A stretch of 64,000 nt of DNA from Herbidospora mongoliensis (GCF_001570545.1 NZ_BBXD01000030.1:28931-92930), one strand, 5' to 3'; shown: positions 23,881-32,911, numbered from the stretch's first letter. Notes: a model not told the origin generated them from the letters alone. Numbers and translations: made by a program.

Positions 23881-26121
23881 ATGGACGCCAGGCCAGGCTT
23901 TCGCCGGCACTTCCGCGTGGAGGTCATCGAGGGCGAAGGGGTCTTCTTAGTCTCCGAGCGTGACCTGCACCTGCTCACCGGCCGTTCGATCGAGGCGGTG
24001 GCGGGCCTCCTCGACGGCAAGCACACCGTCTCCGACATCGTCGCCGCGGTGGAGTCGGAGATCCCCCCGGAGCACGTCTACTTCGCACTCCACCAGCTCC
24101 AGGAGCGCGGCCTGCTGGTCGACGTCACCCAGGACCTGGACCGGGGGACGGCCGCCTACTGGGAGATGACCGGGCTCCAGGGGGAGGCGGCGGCCGAGGG
24201 CGTACGGACCGGGCGGGCCGAGGTGGTCACCGTGGGCGACGTCTCCGGCGAACTCCTGCGGGAACTGCTGGCCGCCGAGGGCGTGGAACCCGGCGAGGGC
24301 GCGCTCACCGTCGTGCTCACCGACGACTACCTGCGCGACGAGCTCGCCGAGATCAACCGGACACACCTGAAGGAGGGCCGGCCGTGGCTGCTGGCCCGTC
24401 CCGTCGGCCCGGTCCTGTGGGTCGGGCCCGTCTTCCAGCCCGGTGAGAGCGGCTGCTGGCGCTGCCTGACCCAGCGGCTCGAAGGGCACCGCCAGTCGAT
24501 CTCCTACCTGGAGGGCCGCCTGCGCAGCGCCCGGCCGCTGGCCATGCCCACCGCCGACCTGCCGCTGACCCGGGACGCGGGCCTGCGCCTGGTCGCGACC
24601 GAGGTGGTGAAGTGGCTGGCCGGAGCGCGCGACGGGCGGCAGCGCGACGTGATCACCCTCGACACCCAGCGGCTCGGCACCGAGCGGCACACCCTGCGCC
24701 CCCGGCCGCAGTGCCCCGAATGCGGCGACCCCGGGCTGATGGCCGCGCAGGTCGAAGGGCCGGTCGAGCTGGTGTCCCGGCCGAAGTCGTTCACCGCCGA
24801 GGGCGGGCACCGCGCCAGGCACCCCGAAGACACCTTCGAGCAGTACAACCACCTGGTCAGCCCCATCACCGGCGTCGTCAAGGAACTCATCAGGATCGAC
24901 ACCGGCACGCCCTTCGTCAAGACCTACGTGGCCGGGCACAACTTCTCCCGGCAGGTCCGCAACCTCGCGGGACTGCGCACCGGCCTGCGCAGCCAGAGCG
25001 CCGGAAAGGGCACCACCGACCTCCAGGCCAAGGTCAGCGCCATCTGCGAGGCGATGGAGCGCTACTCGGGCATGTTCCAGGGCGACGAGTCCCGCCGCGC
25101 CGCCAGCCTGCGCGAACTGGGGACGGCCGCGCTGCACCCCAACGCCTGCTCGCTCTACAGCGACGAGCAATATCGCACCAGGGACGAGCGGAAGGCGAGG
25201 GCCAGCTACGACTTCGTCAACGACCCCCTCGACGAGGACGCCGTGATCGACTGGACCCCGGTCTGGTCGCTCACCGAACAGCGGCACAAATACCTGCCCA
25301 CCGGCTATCTGTACTACTACCACCAGGAACGGGACTCAGGCGGACCCAACTACGCCTGGGCCGACTCCAACGGCAACGCGGCCGGCTCCTCCCTGGAGGA
25401 CGCCGTCGTCCAGGGCTTCATGGAGGTCGTCGAACGCGACGCGGTGGCCCTGTGGTGGTACAACCGGGCCCGCCGGCCCGCCTTCGACCTCGACAGCTTC
25501 GGCGACCCCTGGATGAGCGAGTTCCAGGAGGTGTACGCCGGTCTCGGCCGCGACATCCAGGTCCTCGACCTGACCACCGACCTGGGCGTGCCGGTGGCCG
25601 TCTCGATCAGCCGCCGCGTCGGCGGGCCGACCGAGGACATCATGATGGCCTTCGGCGCCCACTTCGACGCGCGCATCGCCGTCCAGCGGGCGCTCACCGA
25701 GATGAACCAGTTCGTCCCCGCCGTCATCGACGTCGGCCCGGACGGAAACACCCGCTACCGCTTCCACGAGGGCGACCAGGTCAACTGGTGGAAGAACGCC
25801 CGCCTGGAGGGTCACCCCTACCTCGTGCCCGCCGGACCGCAGGTGAAGGCCTCGGCCTACGACCGGCCCGCCACCGGCGACCTGCTCGACGACGTCGCGG
25901 CGGCCCGAGCGCTGGTGGAGGAGCGCGGGATGGAGATGCTCGTCCTCGACCAGACCCGGCCCGACATCGGCCTGCCCGTGGTCAAGGTCATCGTGCCGGG
26001 GATGCGCCACTTCTGGCGCCGGCTGGCGCCCGGCCGCCTCTACGACGTGCCCGTCCAGCTCGGCTGGCTGTCCGAGCCGACCCCGGAGGACCAGATGAAC
26101 CCCATCACGATGTTCCTGTGA
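23881..26121 (+). CDS. Fused leader-binding/E1-like and YcaO cyclodehydratase (azoline-forming)
   Basis: A 746-aa protein; ATG 23881 follows GAAAGGAACACC. Residues 1-90 are a RiPP recognition element (FRVEVIEGEGVFLVSERDLHLLTG...VYFALHQLQERGLLVD). Residues 100-290 are a ThiF/E1-like domain with zinc Cys pairs CWRC and CPEC. From about 310 to the end is a YcaO domain with ATP-binding segments KVSAICEAMERYSG and EVVERDAVALWWYN. YcaO enzymes activate amide oxygen with ATP to convert Cys/Ser/Thr into azolines. Together with the downstream dehydrogenase it defines a linear azol(in)e (TOMM) module beside the LanM. Confidence 0.93.
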   Translation: MDARPGFRRHFRVEVIEGEGVFLVSERDLHLLTGRSIEAVAGLLDGKHTVSDIVAAVESEIPPEHVYFALHQLQERGLLVDVTQDLDRGTAAYWEMTGLQGEAAAEGVRTGRAEVVTVGDVSGELLRELLAAEGVEPGEGALTVVLTDDYLRDELAEINRTHLKEGRPWLLARPVGPVLWVGPVFQPGESGCWRCLTQRLEGHRQSISYLEGRLRSARPLAMPTADLPLTRDAGLRLVATEVVKWLAGARDGRQRDVITLDTQRLGTERHTLRPRPQCPECGDPGLMAAQVEGPVELVSRPKSFTAEGGHRARHPEDTFEQYNHLVSPITGVVKELIRIDTGTPFVKTYVAGHNFSRQVRNLAGLRTGLRSQSAGKGTTDLQAKVSAICEAMERYSGMFQGDESRRAASLRELGTAALHPNACSLYSDEQYRTRDERKARASYDFVNDPLDEDAVIDWTPVWSLTEQRHKYLPTGYLYYYHQERDSGGPNYAWADSNGNAAGSSLEDAVVQGFMEVVERDAVALWWYNRARRPAFDLDSFGDPWMSEFQEVYAGLGRDIQVLDLTTDLGVPVAVSISRRVGGPTEDIMMAFGAHFDARIAVQRALTEMNQFVPAVIDVGPDGNTRYRFHEGDQVNWWKNARLEGHPYLVPAGPQVKASAYDRPATGDLLDDVAAARALVEERGMEMLVLDQTRPDIGLPVVKVIVPGMRHFWRRLAPGRLYDVPVQLGWLSEPTPEDQMNPITMFL

Positions 26122-27440
26122 TCGGCCTGCGCTCGGACGCCGTCGTCACCTGGCACGACGGCGTGCTGACCATCGCCCACCCGTTCGGCTCCCAGGCCGC
26201 GCGCGGCCTGACCCCCCGCATCGCCGCCCTGATCGGTGAGCTCCCCGGCACCCTGACCGACGAGGACGACCTGGCCGAACGCCTGCTCAAAGCGGGCGGG
26301 ACGAGCCAGGAGACGGCCCTGCTCTACCTGGTGCTCGACCGGTTGCACGCGGTCCTGGTGCACACGGTCGAACCGATGCTGCGGGTCACCCCGATCTCCC
26401 GCGACGCGGCGTTCCGGCTGCCCGGCCTCGCCCCGGACGACACCGTGCGCCTCTCCCGGTTCGCGCTGGTCCGGGGCACCGGCGAGGGCCTGATCCTGGA
26501 GTCGCCGCTGTCGCGGCACCGGGTCACCCTGACCGAGGAGGCCATGCCCCTGATCGCGGCGCTGGCCCGCGGGGTCATGGTGAAGGAGGCCCCCGAGGCG
26601 CTCGCCCACCTGGTCGCGGCCGGGATGGCGGGCGGCGACGTCGAGGACGAGCACCCCGCGCTGCGCGCCTGGGAGTTCCACGACCTGCTCTTCCACAGCC
26701 GGTCCCGGGTCGGCCGGCACGACCAGCCGGTCGGCGCCACCTTCCGCTTCCTCGGCGAGACGCCGCCGGAACCGGCGCTCAAGCCGGTCCCCGAGGGCCC
26801 GGTCACCGAGCTCCACCGGCCCTCTCTCGACGAGGACAGCCCCCCGTTCACCACGGTCCTGGAAGGACGCCGGTCGGTGCGCGCCTACGCCGGCGCCCCC
26901 ACGGTCCGGCAACTCGGCGAGCTGCTCTACCGGGTGGCGAGGGTCAGGGAGGTCCGACCTCCGGCGCCCGGCGCGCCCTACGAGACCAGCAGCCGCCCCT
27001 ACCCCGGCGGCGGCGCCTGCCACGAGCTGGAGCTCTACCTCACCGTCCAGCGCTGCGAGGGCCTTGCGGGCGGCGTCTACTACTACGACCCGCTCGGCCA
27101 CCGGCTCGTCCTGCTGCCCGCCAGGGCCGAGGACGCGCGGGCGATGCTGACCGTCGCGGGCATGTCGACCGGCTACACCGCCCAGCCCGACGTCCTGGTC
27201 ACCATCACCTCGCGGTTCCAGCGCCTGTCGTGGAAGTACGCGGGCCTGGCCTACGCCGCGTCGCTGAAGAACGTCGGCGTGCTCTACCAGACCTTCTATC
27301 TCGTGGCCACCGCGATGGGCCTGTCCCCCTGCGGCCTCGGCGCCGGCGACGCCGACCTGGCGGCCCGGACGTTCGGGCTCGACTGGGCCACGGAGTCGTC
27401 GGTCGGGGAGTTCCTCATCGGCGGTTCGCCCGGCTTGTGA
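26118..27440 (+). CDS. SagB-type FMN azoline dehydrogenase
   Basis: A 440-aa protein. GTG 26118 overlaps the YcaO stop (GTGA); the much longer upstream frame is a shadow. The N-terminal half is a diverged leader-binding-like segment. The C-terminal half (about 230-440) is a nitroreductase-like SagB/ThcOx domain: EGRRSVRAYAG, SSRPYPGGGACHELELYL, FYLVATAMGLSPCGLGAGD. Such enzymes oxidise azolines to aromatic thiazoles or oxazoles with FMN. It ends the biosynthetic operon; the precursor 6 promoter overlaps its last codons. Confidence 0.9.
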   Translation: MIGLRSDAVVTWHDGVLTIAHPFGSQAARGLTPRIAALIGELPGTLTDEDDLAERLLKAGGTSQETALLYLVLDRLHAVLVHTVEPMLRVTPISRDAAFRLPGLAPDDTVRLSRFALVRGTGEGLILESPLSRHRVTLTEEAMPLIAALARGVMVKEAPEALAHLVAAGMAGGDVEDEHPALRAWEFHDLLFHSRSRVGRHDQPVGATFRFLGETPPEPALKPVPEGPVTELHRPSLDEDSPPFTTVLEGRRSVRAYAGAPTVRQLGELLYRVARVREVRPPAPGAPYETSSRPYPGGGACHELELYLTVQRCEGLAGGVYYYDPLGHRLVLLPARAEDARAMLTVAGMSTGYTAQPDVLVTITSRFQRLSWKYAGLAYAASLKNVGVLYQTFYLVATAMGLSPCGLGAGDADLAARTFGLDWATESSVGEFLIGGSPGL

Positions 27441-27502
27441 TGTCCGTCATTGGTGACTGGTGTCGTCTGCATCTGCCGACCCTCGCCCGAATTCCGGATC
27501 GT
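27438..27502 (+). promoter_or_regulatory. RiPP precursor promoter, copy E
   Basis: Inverted repeat TGAT-GTCC-GTCA (27438-27449), overlapping the SagB stop codon; block GTGTCGTCTGCATCTGC (27460-27476); -35-like TGCCGA (27474-27479); 17-base spacer; -10-like GATCGT (27497-27502). Confidence 0.65.
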
Positions 27503-27543
27503 GGCAGGTGAGAGACCACGTACCGACGAATGAGGAGCGTCTG

Positions 27544-27855
27544 ATGGCCGAGAGCATGTATGTCCTCGGAGAAGGGGACCGCAAGAAGCTCGCCAGGCTG
27601 ATCGCCGCGGCGTGGTCCGACGGGGGTCTCAAGGCGCGCTACGAGACAGAACCCCGGGTCGTCCTCCGTGAATACGGCATCGACTACCCGGCCGGTGTGC
27701 CCACGCCGCCGTTGCCCGCCAAGCCCGAGGGCGAGTTCGAGATCGCCGACCTGGAGAGCGCGGCCGGGGCCGCGAGCGTCACGGCCGGGACGATCGGTGA
27801 GCCCTGCGCGTCGTGCTACTCCCAGGGCGCGACCTGGATCACGGGTGGCCACTGA
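27544..27855 (+). CDS. NHLP-leader RiPP precursor peptide 6
   Basis: A 103-aa precursor; ATG 27544 follows GAGGAG. The leader has YVLGEGDRKKLARLIAAAWSD, RYETEPRVVLREYGIDYP, VPTPPLPAKPEGEF and DLESAAGA. The core (ASVTAGTIGEPCASCYSQG, then ATWITGGH) holds two Cys spaced C-x2-C and many Ser/Thr, and keeps the T-I-G motif. It has its own locus-type promoter. Its 5' leader shares GCAGGTGAGAGACC with precursor 7 instead of the stem-loop of precursors 1-3 and 5. Confidence 0.88.
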   Translation: MAESMYVLGEGDRKKLARLIAAAWSDGGLKARYETEPRVVLREYGIDYPAGVPTPPLPAKPEGEFEIADLESAAGAASVTAGTIGEPCASCYSQGATWITGGH

Positions 27856-27863
27856 CCGGTTTG

Positions 27864-27928
27864 TGATGTCCGTCATGGACGAGAGATGTCATCCGCATCT
27901 GCCCCAGCCCACGGAAGTTCCGGATCGT
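27864..27928 (+). promoter_or_regulatory. RiPP precursor promoter, copy F
   Basis: Inverted repeat TGAT-GTCC-GTCA (27864-27875), block ATGTCATCCGCATCTGC (27886-27902), 17-base spacer after the -35 position (27900-27905) and -10-like GATCGT (27923-27928). Start codon distance (68 bases from the block) equals copy E. Confidence 0.65.
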
Positions 27929-27969
27929 TGCAGGTGAGAGACCCCGTACCGAAGGAATGAGAGTGCCTG

Positions 27970-28263
27970 ATGGCCGAGTACCTGTACATCTTCGGAGATG
28001 AGGACCGCAAGAAGTTCGCCCGCCTGATCGCGGTGTCGTGGTCGGACGGCGAGCTGCTGGCGCGTTACGAGGCCGAACCCAGGGTCGTGCTCAGCGAATA
28101 CGGCATCACCTACCCCGAGGGACTGGCCACGCCGCCACTGCCGGCGCGGCCCCGGGGTGAGTTCGACATCACCGAGATGGAGTTCGCGGCCGGTGCCGAG
28201 AACGGCGCGCTCGCCACCATCAGCACGGTCGGTTGCATCTCTCCCTGCGTCGCGTGCACGTGA
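27970..28263 (+). CDS. NHLP-leader RiPP precursor peptide 7
   Basis: A 97-aa precursor; ATG 27970 with GAATGAGAG upstream. The leader has YIFGDEDRKKFARLIAVSWSD, YEAEPRVVLSEYGITYP, TPPLPARPRGEF and EMEFAAGA. The core is ENGALATISTVGCISPCVACT with three Cys. It shares T-I-S-T-V-x-C with precursor 4. Its stop codon overlaps the start of the ABC ATPase gene, so this promoter probably also drives the transporter and possibly the downstream two-component genes. Confidence 0.88.
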   Translation: MAEYLYIFGDEDRKKFARLIAVSWSDGELLARYEAEPRVVLSEYGITYPEGLATPPLPARPRGEFDITEMEFAAGAENGALATISTVGCISPCVACT

Positions 28264-29180
28264 TGACCGAGACGGTGATCGAGGTCGCGGGCCTCCAGAA
28301 GCGCTACGGCGACTTCACCGCGGTCGACGGCATCTCCTTCGAGGTCCGCAAGGGCGAGGTGTTCGCCCTGCTCGGCACCAACGGAGCAGGCAAGACCACC
28401 ACGATCGAGATCCTGGAGGGCTACCTCAAGCCGTCGGGCGGCATCGCGAAGGTGTTCGGCCACGACCCCGCCGACCGCGGGCCCCTCCGGTCCAGGATCG
28501 GCCTGGTACTCCAGGAGTCCGGCCTGTTCGGCGACCTGACGGCGGCCGAGACCGTGACCGCCTGGCGCCGGTTCACCACCAACGCCCGATCGGTGGACGA
28601 GGCCCTCGAACTGGTCGGCCTCTCCGATCAGGCCAGGACGCGCGTCAAGCAGATGTCCGGCGGCGAACGCCGCAAACTCGACATCGCCCTGGCCACGCTC
28701 GGCCGTCCCAAGCTGCTGTTCCTCGACGAGCCGACGACCGGCCTCGACCCCGAGGCCCGCCGCCGCATCCGCGACCTGGTCACCGACCTGTCCGACCACG
28801 GGACGACGGTGCTGCTCACCACCCACTACCTGGAGGAGGCCCAGGAACTGGCCTCCCGGGTGGCCATCATGGACAAGGGCCGCGTCGTCGTCCACGGCAC
28901 CATGGCCGAGGTCCTCGGCCGGGGCACCGGCCGGGTCGCCTTCGAGCTGCCCGAGGGCGTGACCACCGAAGACCTGGAGATCGGCGGGCCGGACGTGCTG
29001 ACCGTGACGGGCCGCAGGTGCCTGATCGCCACGGCCGAGCCCGAGACGGCCGCCCACACCGTGCTGGGCTGGGCGGCCCGGCGCGGCGTCCGGGTCACCG
29101 GCCTCGACGTCCGCCAGGCCACGCTCGAGGAGATCTTCCTGGACGTCGCCGAGACGCGCGGGCAGGAGGTGCGGGCATGA
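28263..29180 (+). CDS. ABC transporter ATP-binding protein (immunity/export)
   Basis: A 305-aa ATPase; ATG 28263 overlaps the precursor 7 stop. It has Walker A GTNGAGKTT, signature MSGGERRKLDIA and Walker B LLFLDEPTTGLD, plus a C-terminal extension of the DrrA/CcmA type. With the next gene it makes a two-component exporter distinct from the NHLM pair, and translation is coupled to the last precursor. Self-protection against the mature product is the simplest role. Confidence 0.9.
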   Translation: MTETVIEVAGLQKRYGDFTAVDGISFEVRKGEVFALLGTNGAGKTTTIEILEGYLKPSGGIAKVFGHDPADRGPLRSRIGLVLQESGLFGDLTAAETVTAWRRFTTNARSVDEALELVGLSDQARTRVKQMSGGERRKLDIALATLGRPKLLFLDEPTTGLDPEARRRIRDLVTDLSDHGTTVLLTTHYLEEAQELASRVAIMDKGRVVVHGTMAEVLGRGTGRVAFELPEGVTTEDLEIGGPDVLTVTGRRCLIATAEPETAAHTVLGWAARRGVRVTGLDVRQATLEEIFLDVAETRGQEVRA

Positions 29181-29899
29181 CCGCGTACACGATCGCGCAC
29201 TTCAGGCTGACCCAGCGGCTCTTCTGGCGCACCCCCGTGTCGATCTGGGTGGCCCTGGGGTTCCCCGTTCTGTTCGCCTGGCTGCTGCCGCTGGCGGTGC
29301 CGGAACCCGACCGGCTGATCGTCGGCATCGTCGTGACGGGGGCCGGGCTGCTGGGGTTCGCGACGCTGCTGGAGTCGTTCGTGGTGAAGCGTCAGCTGCT
29401 GATCCTCAAGCGGCTGCGCGGCACCGAACTGCCCGACCTGGCCATCTTCGGCGGCGAGATCCTCACCGTCGTGTCGATCGGCCTGGTGCAGCTGGTGGCC
29501 ATCGTCGGAGTGGCGAACGCGGTGCACGGCGTCGCCCTGCCGGCCGACCCGCTCCTGCTGGCGGTGACGGTGCTCCTGGCGCTCGCGGTGTTCGCCGCGA
29601 TGGGCGTCGCGGTGAGCGGGCGGGTGCCCTCGACGGGCTCCATCATCGCGGTGAGCCTGCCGTTCCACCTGCTCAACATGGGCCTGTCCGGCCTGGTCCT
29701 GCCGCTTTCCGACTTCCCCGAGTGGGCCGGGATCGTCGCGGCTTTCCTGCCCTTCGGGTGGGCGGCCGAGGGGATCACCATGGCCTACTTCGGTGGCTTC
29801 GTGCTGATGTGGCCGGGCTGGCTCGTCCTGGTCGCCTGGCTGGTTCTGTCGCTGCTGGCGGCGAGGAGGTGGTTCAAATGGGAGCCTCAGAGAGGCTGA
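29177..29899 (+). CDS. ABC transporter permease (immunity/export)
   Basis: A 240-aa membrane protein with six hydrophobic segments of the ABC-2 type; ATG 29177 overlaps the ATPase by 4 bases. It lacks a large extracellular domain. It ends inside the start region of the downstream kinase gene (overlap 22 bases), which indicates one operon for exporter and sensor. Partner of the ATPase encoded just upstream. Confidence 0.87.
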   Translation: MTAYTIAHFRLTQRLFWRTPVSIWVALGFPVLFAWLLPLAVPEPDRLIVGIVVTGAGLLGFATLLESFVVKRQLLILKRLRGTELPDLAIFGGEILTVVSIGLVQLVAIVGVANAVHGVALPADPLLLAVTVLLALAVFAAMGVAVSGRVPSTGSIIAVSLPFHLLNMGLSGLVLPLSDFPEWAGIVAAFLPFGWAAEGITMAYFGGFVLMWPGWLVLVAWLVLSLLAARRWFKWEPQRG

Positions 29900-31062
29900 C
29901 CAAAGTCGGCCCCGGCACGGTCCGGTTCGCGCGCATCGCGGCGGCGGTCTTCACGGTGGGCATGGCGGTCTTCGCCGTCATCCCCGTGGCGGAGGTGCTC
30001 CGCGGCTACCCCGGAGTCCGGGGCGCGCTCGGTGTCCTGCTCATCACCGGTCTGACCGGCGGCTACCTGTGGCTCGGGGTCCGCGCGGTGCTCGGCCGCA
30101 CCGCCCGGCGCGACCTGCTGGTGCTGGGCACGATGACGGCGCTGACGGTGGCCATGCCGTTCACCGCGGGCCCGTCGTGGCTGAGCATCGGTTTCATGCT
30201 TCCGTACGCGTTCGCGGTCACCCTGCGCGGGCGTGCGGCGTGGATCGGCTTCTTCGCCGCGCTCGTCCTGGAGATCGTCCTGGCGTCCGGCCAGAACCCG
30301 AGCTGGGTGCTCTTCAGCGGTCTGCAGAGCATGCTCACGGCGGCCGCGCTGGCCGGGCTGACCATCTTCGCGACGCTGCTGAGCGAGCTCCAGCGCACCC
30401 GCGAGGAACTGGCCAGGTTCGCCATCACCGAGGAGCGGCTGCGCTTCGCCCGCGAACTGCACGACGTGCTCGGGCACAACCTCTCGGTGATCGCGATGCG
30501 CACCGAACTGTCCATGCGCATCCCGGCCGATCAGCTGCCCCGGATGCACCGCGAACTGACCGAGATCCACGACATCGCCCGGCGCTCCCTCCACGACGTG
30601 CGCGCGGTGGTCAAGGGCTACCGCGAGATGTCACTGGAGAAGGAACTCAGCGGCGTCCGCAAGGTCCTGGAGAGCGCCGGCGTCAAATGCGACTTCGCCG
30701 CCCTGCCGGCGTCCCTGTCGACGGAGGTCCGCGTGGCGCTGGCCTGGGCGGTCCGCGAGGCGGCCACCAACCTGCTCCGGCACAGCGACGCCACCGTGTG
30801 CCTCCTCGGCGTCGAGGAGGAGGGTGACCGGATTCTGGTCACCGTTTCCAACGACGGTGTACGTCCGGAGCGCCCCTCGGCGCCTGCGGCCGCCGAGGCG
30901 ACCGTCGGCGGCAGCGGGCTGGCCGGACTCGACGAACGACTCTCGCAGGTCGGCGGGAACTGCGACCGGCACCTCGAAGACGGCTGGTTCACGCTGTCGC
31001 TGGACGTTCCCGGCCGCCCCGTGGCGGCCACTCTCACCTCTGCCACAGGAGACCGGAAATGA
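29878..31062 (+). CDS. NarL-type sensor histidine kinase 1
   Basis: A 394-aa protein; ATG 29878 lies inside the permease gene. Residues 18-165 hold about five transmembrane helices with short loops. The HisKA_3 segment follows with acceptor His in RFARELHDVLGHNLSVIAMR. The HATPase N-box is AVREAATNLLRHSDA and the G-box GGSGLAGLDERL. It senses something in or at the membrane, perhaps the peptide product, and phosphorylates the response regulator whose gene overlaps by 4 bases. Confidence 0.9.
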   Translation: MGASERLTKVGPGTVRFARIAAAVFTVGMAVFAVIPVAEVLRGYPGVRGALGVLLITGLTGGYLWLGVRAVLGRTARRDLLVLGTMTALTVAMPFTAGPSWLSIGFMLPYAFAVTLRGRAAWIGFFAALVLEIVLASGQNPSWVLFSGLQSMLTAAALAGLTIFATLLSELQRTREELARFAITEERLRFARELHDVLGHNLSVIAMRTELSMRIPADQLPRMHRELTEIHDIARRSLHDVRAVVKGYREMSLEKELSGVRKVLESAGVKCDFAALPASLSTEVRVALAWAVREAATNLLRHSDATVCLLGVEEEGDRILVTVSNDGVRPERPSAPAAAEATVGGSGLAGLDERLSQVGGNCDRHLEDGWFTLSLDVPGRPVAATLTSATGDRK

Positions 31063-31694
31063 TCAAAGTTCTTATCGCTGAGGACCACGATCTCATCAGA
31101 GGCGCCCTGATCGCCCTGCTGTCGGAGGAGCGGGACATCCGGGTGATCGAGGAGGTGTCGCGGGGCGACGAGATCCTCACCGCCGTCGTCGACAGCAAGC
31201 CCGACGTGGCCCTCCTCGACATCGGCCTCCCCGGCATCGACGGCCTGGAGGCGGCCGGCCTGATCAGGGAACTGGAGCAGCCGCCGCCGGTCCTGATCCT
31301 CACCAGCGTCGGCACCCCCGGCAACTTCGAGCGGGCCATGGCCGCGGGCGTCAAGGGCTTCCTGGTGAAGGACGCCCCCGCCCACCGCCTCACCGACGCC
31401 ATCCGCGCCGTGGCGCGGGGCGAACGGTACATCGACCTCGACCTGGCCGACGACGGCGGCAACGGCGACGCCGAGATCACCACCAACCCGCTCACCGCCA
31501 GGGAGATCACCGTCCTGTCGGCCCTGTCGGCCGGTGGCCGCAGCAGCGACCTGCGCGGCAGCCTGGGACTGTCGGCCCACACGATCAGGAACTACCTCGC
31601 CGCCGCCCGCCTGAAGACCGGCGCCCGCAGCGACGAGGAGGCCGTCCGTATCGCCCGTGCTAATGGCTGGTTAAAGGACAAGGCCGACTGTTGA
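31059..31694 (+). CDS. NarL/LuxR-type response regulator 1
   Basis: A 211-aa protein; ATG 31059. The receiver has phospho-acceptor Asp in VALLDIGLPG, acidic pair EDH near the N-terminus and Lys in GFLVKDAP. The C-terminal LuxR helix-turn-helix begins LTAREITVLSALSAGGRSSD and includes LGLSAHTIRNYL. Response regulators of this class bind short inverted repeats as dimers, so this protein or its paralogue at 32889 is the leading candidate to bind the six TGAY-N4-RTCA promoters of the precursor genes. Confidence 0.9.
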   Translation: MIKVLIAEDHDLIRGALIALLSEERDIRVIEEVSRGDEILTAVVDSKPDVALLDIGLPGIDGLEAAGLIRELEQPPPVLILTSVGTPGNFERAMAAGVKGFLVKDAPAHRLTDAIRAVARGERYIDLDLADDGGNGDAEITTNPLTAREITVLSALSAGGRSSDLRGSLGLSAHTIRNYLAAARLKTGARSDEEAVRIARANGWLKDKADC

Positions 31695-31762
31695 TCGCGA
31701 ACCCCTTAAGCGTCACGATCAGTAGGAAACTCGACGCCCCGGACACGTAGCGGAGACCACTC

Positions 31763-32911
31763 GTGGCGCAGGAGAGCAAAGCGCAGATCAGAGGGCTTTC
31801 CATCGGCGTCGTCGCGCCCACGGGAGCACTCTGGGCCCTGACTCCCATCGCGTTCCTGATCGTCGGCGATCTGCCCCGGGCCCTGCTGTCGAGCGTCCTG
31901 CTCGTCGGCCTGCTCGCCGTCTACACCAGGGTCGTCGTCGCCCACATCTCCGCGTTCGGCCCCCGCAAGGGTGCCGGCCGGACCTTCCTGCTGTTCGCGA
32001 CCGTCGTCTACGGCTCGTTCCTGTTCCTCGGCCTGGCCTGGATCTACACGCCCCTCATCGTCGGCACCGCGGCCCTGCTCCTGCTGCGCTTCCGCCTCGC
32101 CGTCGCCATCCTGACCGTGGTCACCGTCGCCCAGTTCCCGCTGACCCACGCCCTCGGCCAGCCCTCCTTCACCGCCGCCCTGCAGCACAGCGCCGCCGTC
32201 CTCGTCGCCTCGGTGGTCGCGGCGGGCATCGTGCACTACGCCAGGTTCATCCGGGAGCTGCGTGAACTCCGGGCCGTCCTGGCCGAGATGGCCGTCGACG
32301 AAGACCGCGTCCGCATGGCGGGCGAACTCCACGACCTGCTGGGCCAGACCCTGGCGTCGATCAGGCTCAAGACCGAGGTGGCCCTGGCCCTGTTCGACCA
32401 GGACAGGAAACGCGCCATCGACGAGATCGAGGCCACCATCCTCATCGCCAGCGAAGCCCGCGAGGAGATCGGCGACGTCATCGCCGCCCGCAGCTCACTG
32501 GACCTCGGAGCCGAACTGTCCGCCGCCGTCGCCCTGATCGAGCTGACCGGCGCCCACTGCGACCTGCGCCTGGGCATGACCGAGATCGACGCGGTGACCG
32601 GCGACGCGCTGGCGTGGATCGTCCGCGAGGCGGCCACGAACGTGGTCAGGCACAGCGCCGCCCGCAACTGCCTGATCGAACTGGACAACAAGGACGGACG
32701 CGTCGGCCTGCTGATCCGCAACGACGGCGCCCGCCGCACCGGCAAGGGCGACGGCTCGGGCCTGACCGGCCTCAGCCACCGGGTCGACCGGCTGCACGGC
32801 GACCTCCAGGCGGAAGAGACAGGCACGGACGGTTTCGAACTACGGGTGTGGCTGCCCGCCGTACACGATCAGGAAAGAGTGATCACCGTTGATTCGCGTT
32901 CTGCTGGCTGA
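31763..32911 (+). CDS. NarL-type sensor histidine kinase 2
   Basis: A 382-aa protein, GTG 31763. Residues 10-160 hold hydrophobic helices. The acceptor His is in RMAGELHDLLGQTLASI. The N-box is REAATNVVRHSAA and the G-box DGSGLTGLSHRV. It follows regulator 1 after 68 bases without a visible terminator and overlaps regulator 2 by 23 bases. It is a paralogue of kinase 1 with the same layout, so the locus carries a duplicated signalling pair. Confidence 0.9.
   Translation: MAQESKAQIRGLSIGVVAPTGALWALTPIAFLIVGDLPRALLSSVLLVGLLAVYTRVVVAHISAFGPRKGAGRTFLLFATVVYGSFLFLGLAWIYTPLIVGTAALLLLRFRLAVAILTVVTVAQFPLTHALGQPSFTAALQHSAAVLVASVVAAGIVHYARFIRELRELRAVLAEMAVDEDRVRMAGELHDLLGQTLASIRLKTEVALALFDQDRKRAIDEIEATILIASEAREEIGDVIAARSSLDLGAELSAAVALIELTGAHCDLRLGMTEIDAVTGDALAWIVREAATNVVRHSAARNCLIELDNKDGRVGLLIRNDGARRTGKGDGSGLTGLSHRVDRLHGDLQAEETGTDGFELRVWLPAVHDQERVITVDSRSAG

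Noticed and set aside
20623..23910. A 1095-codon open frame on the minus strand
   Set aside because: Exact antisense of the LanM gene, with no domain and no ribosome site; a codon-bias shadow.
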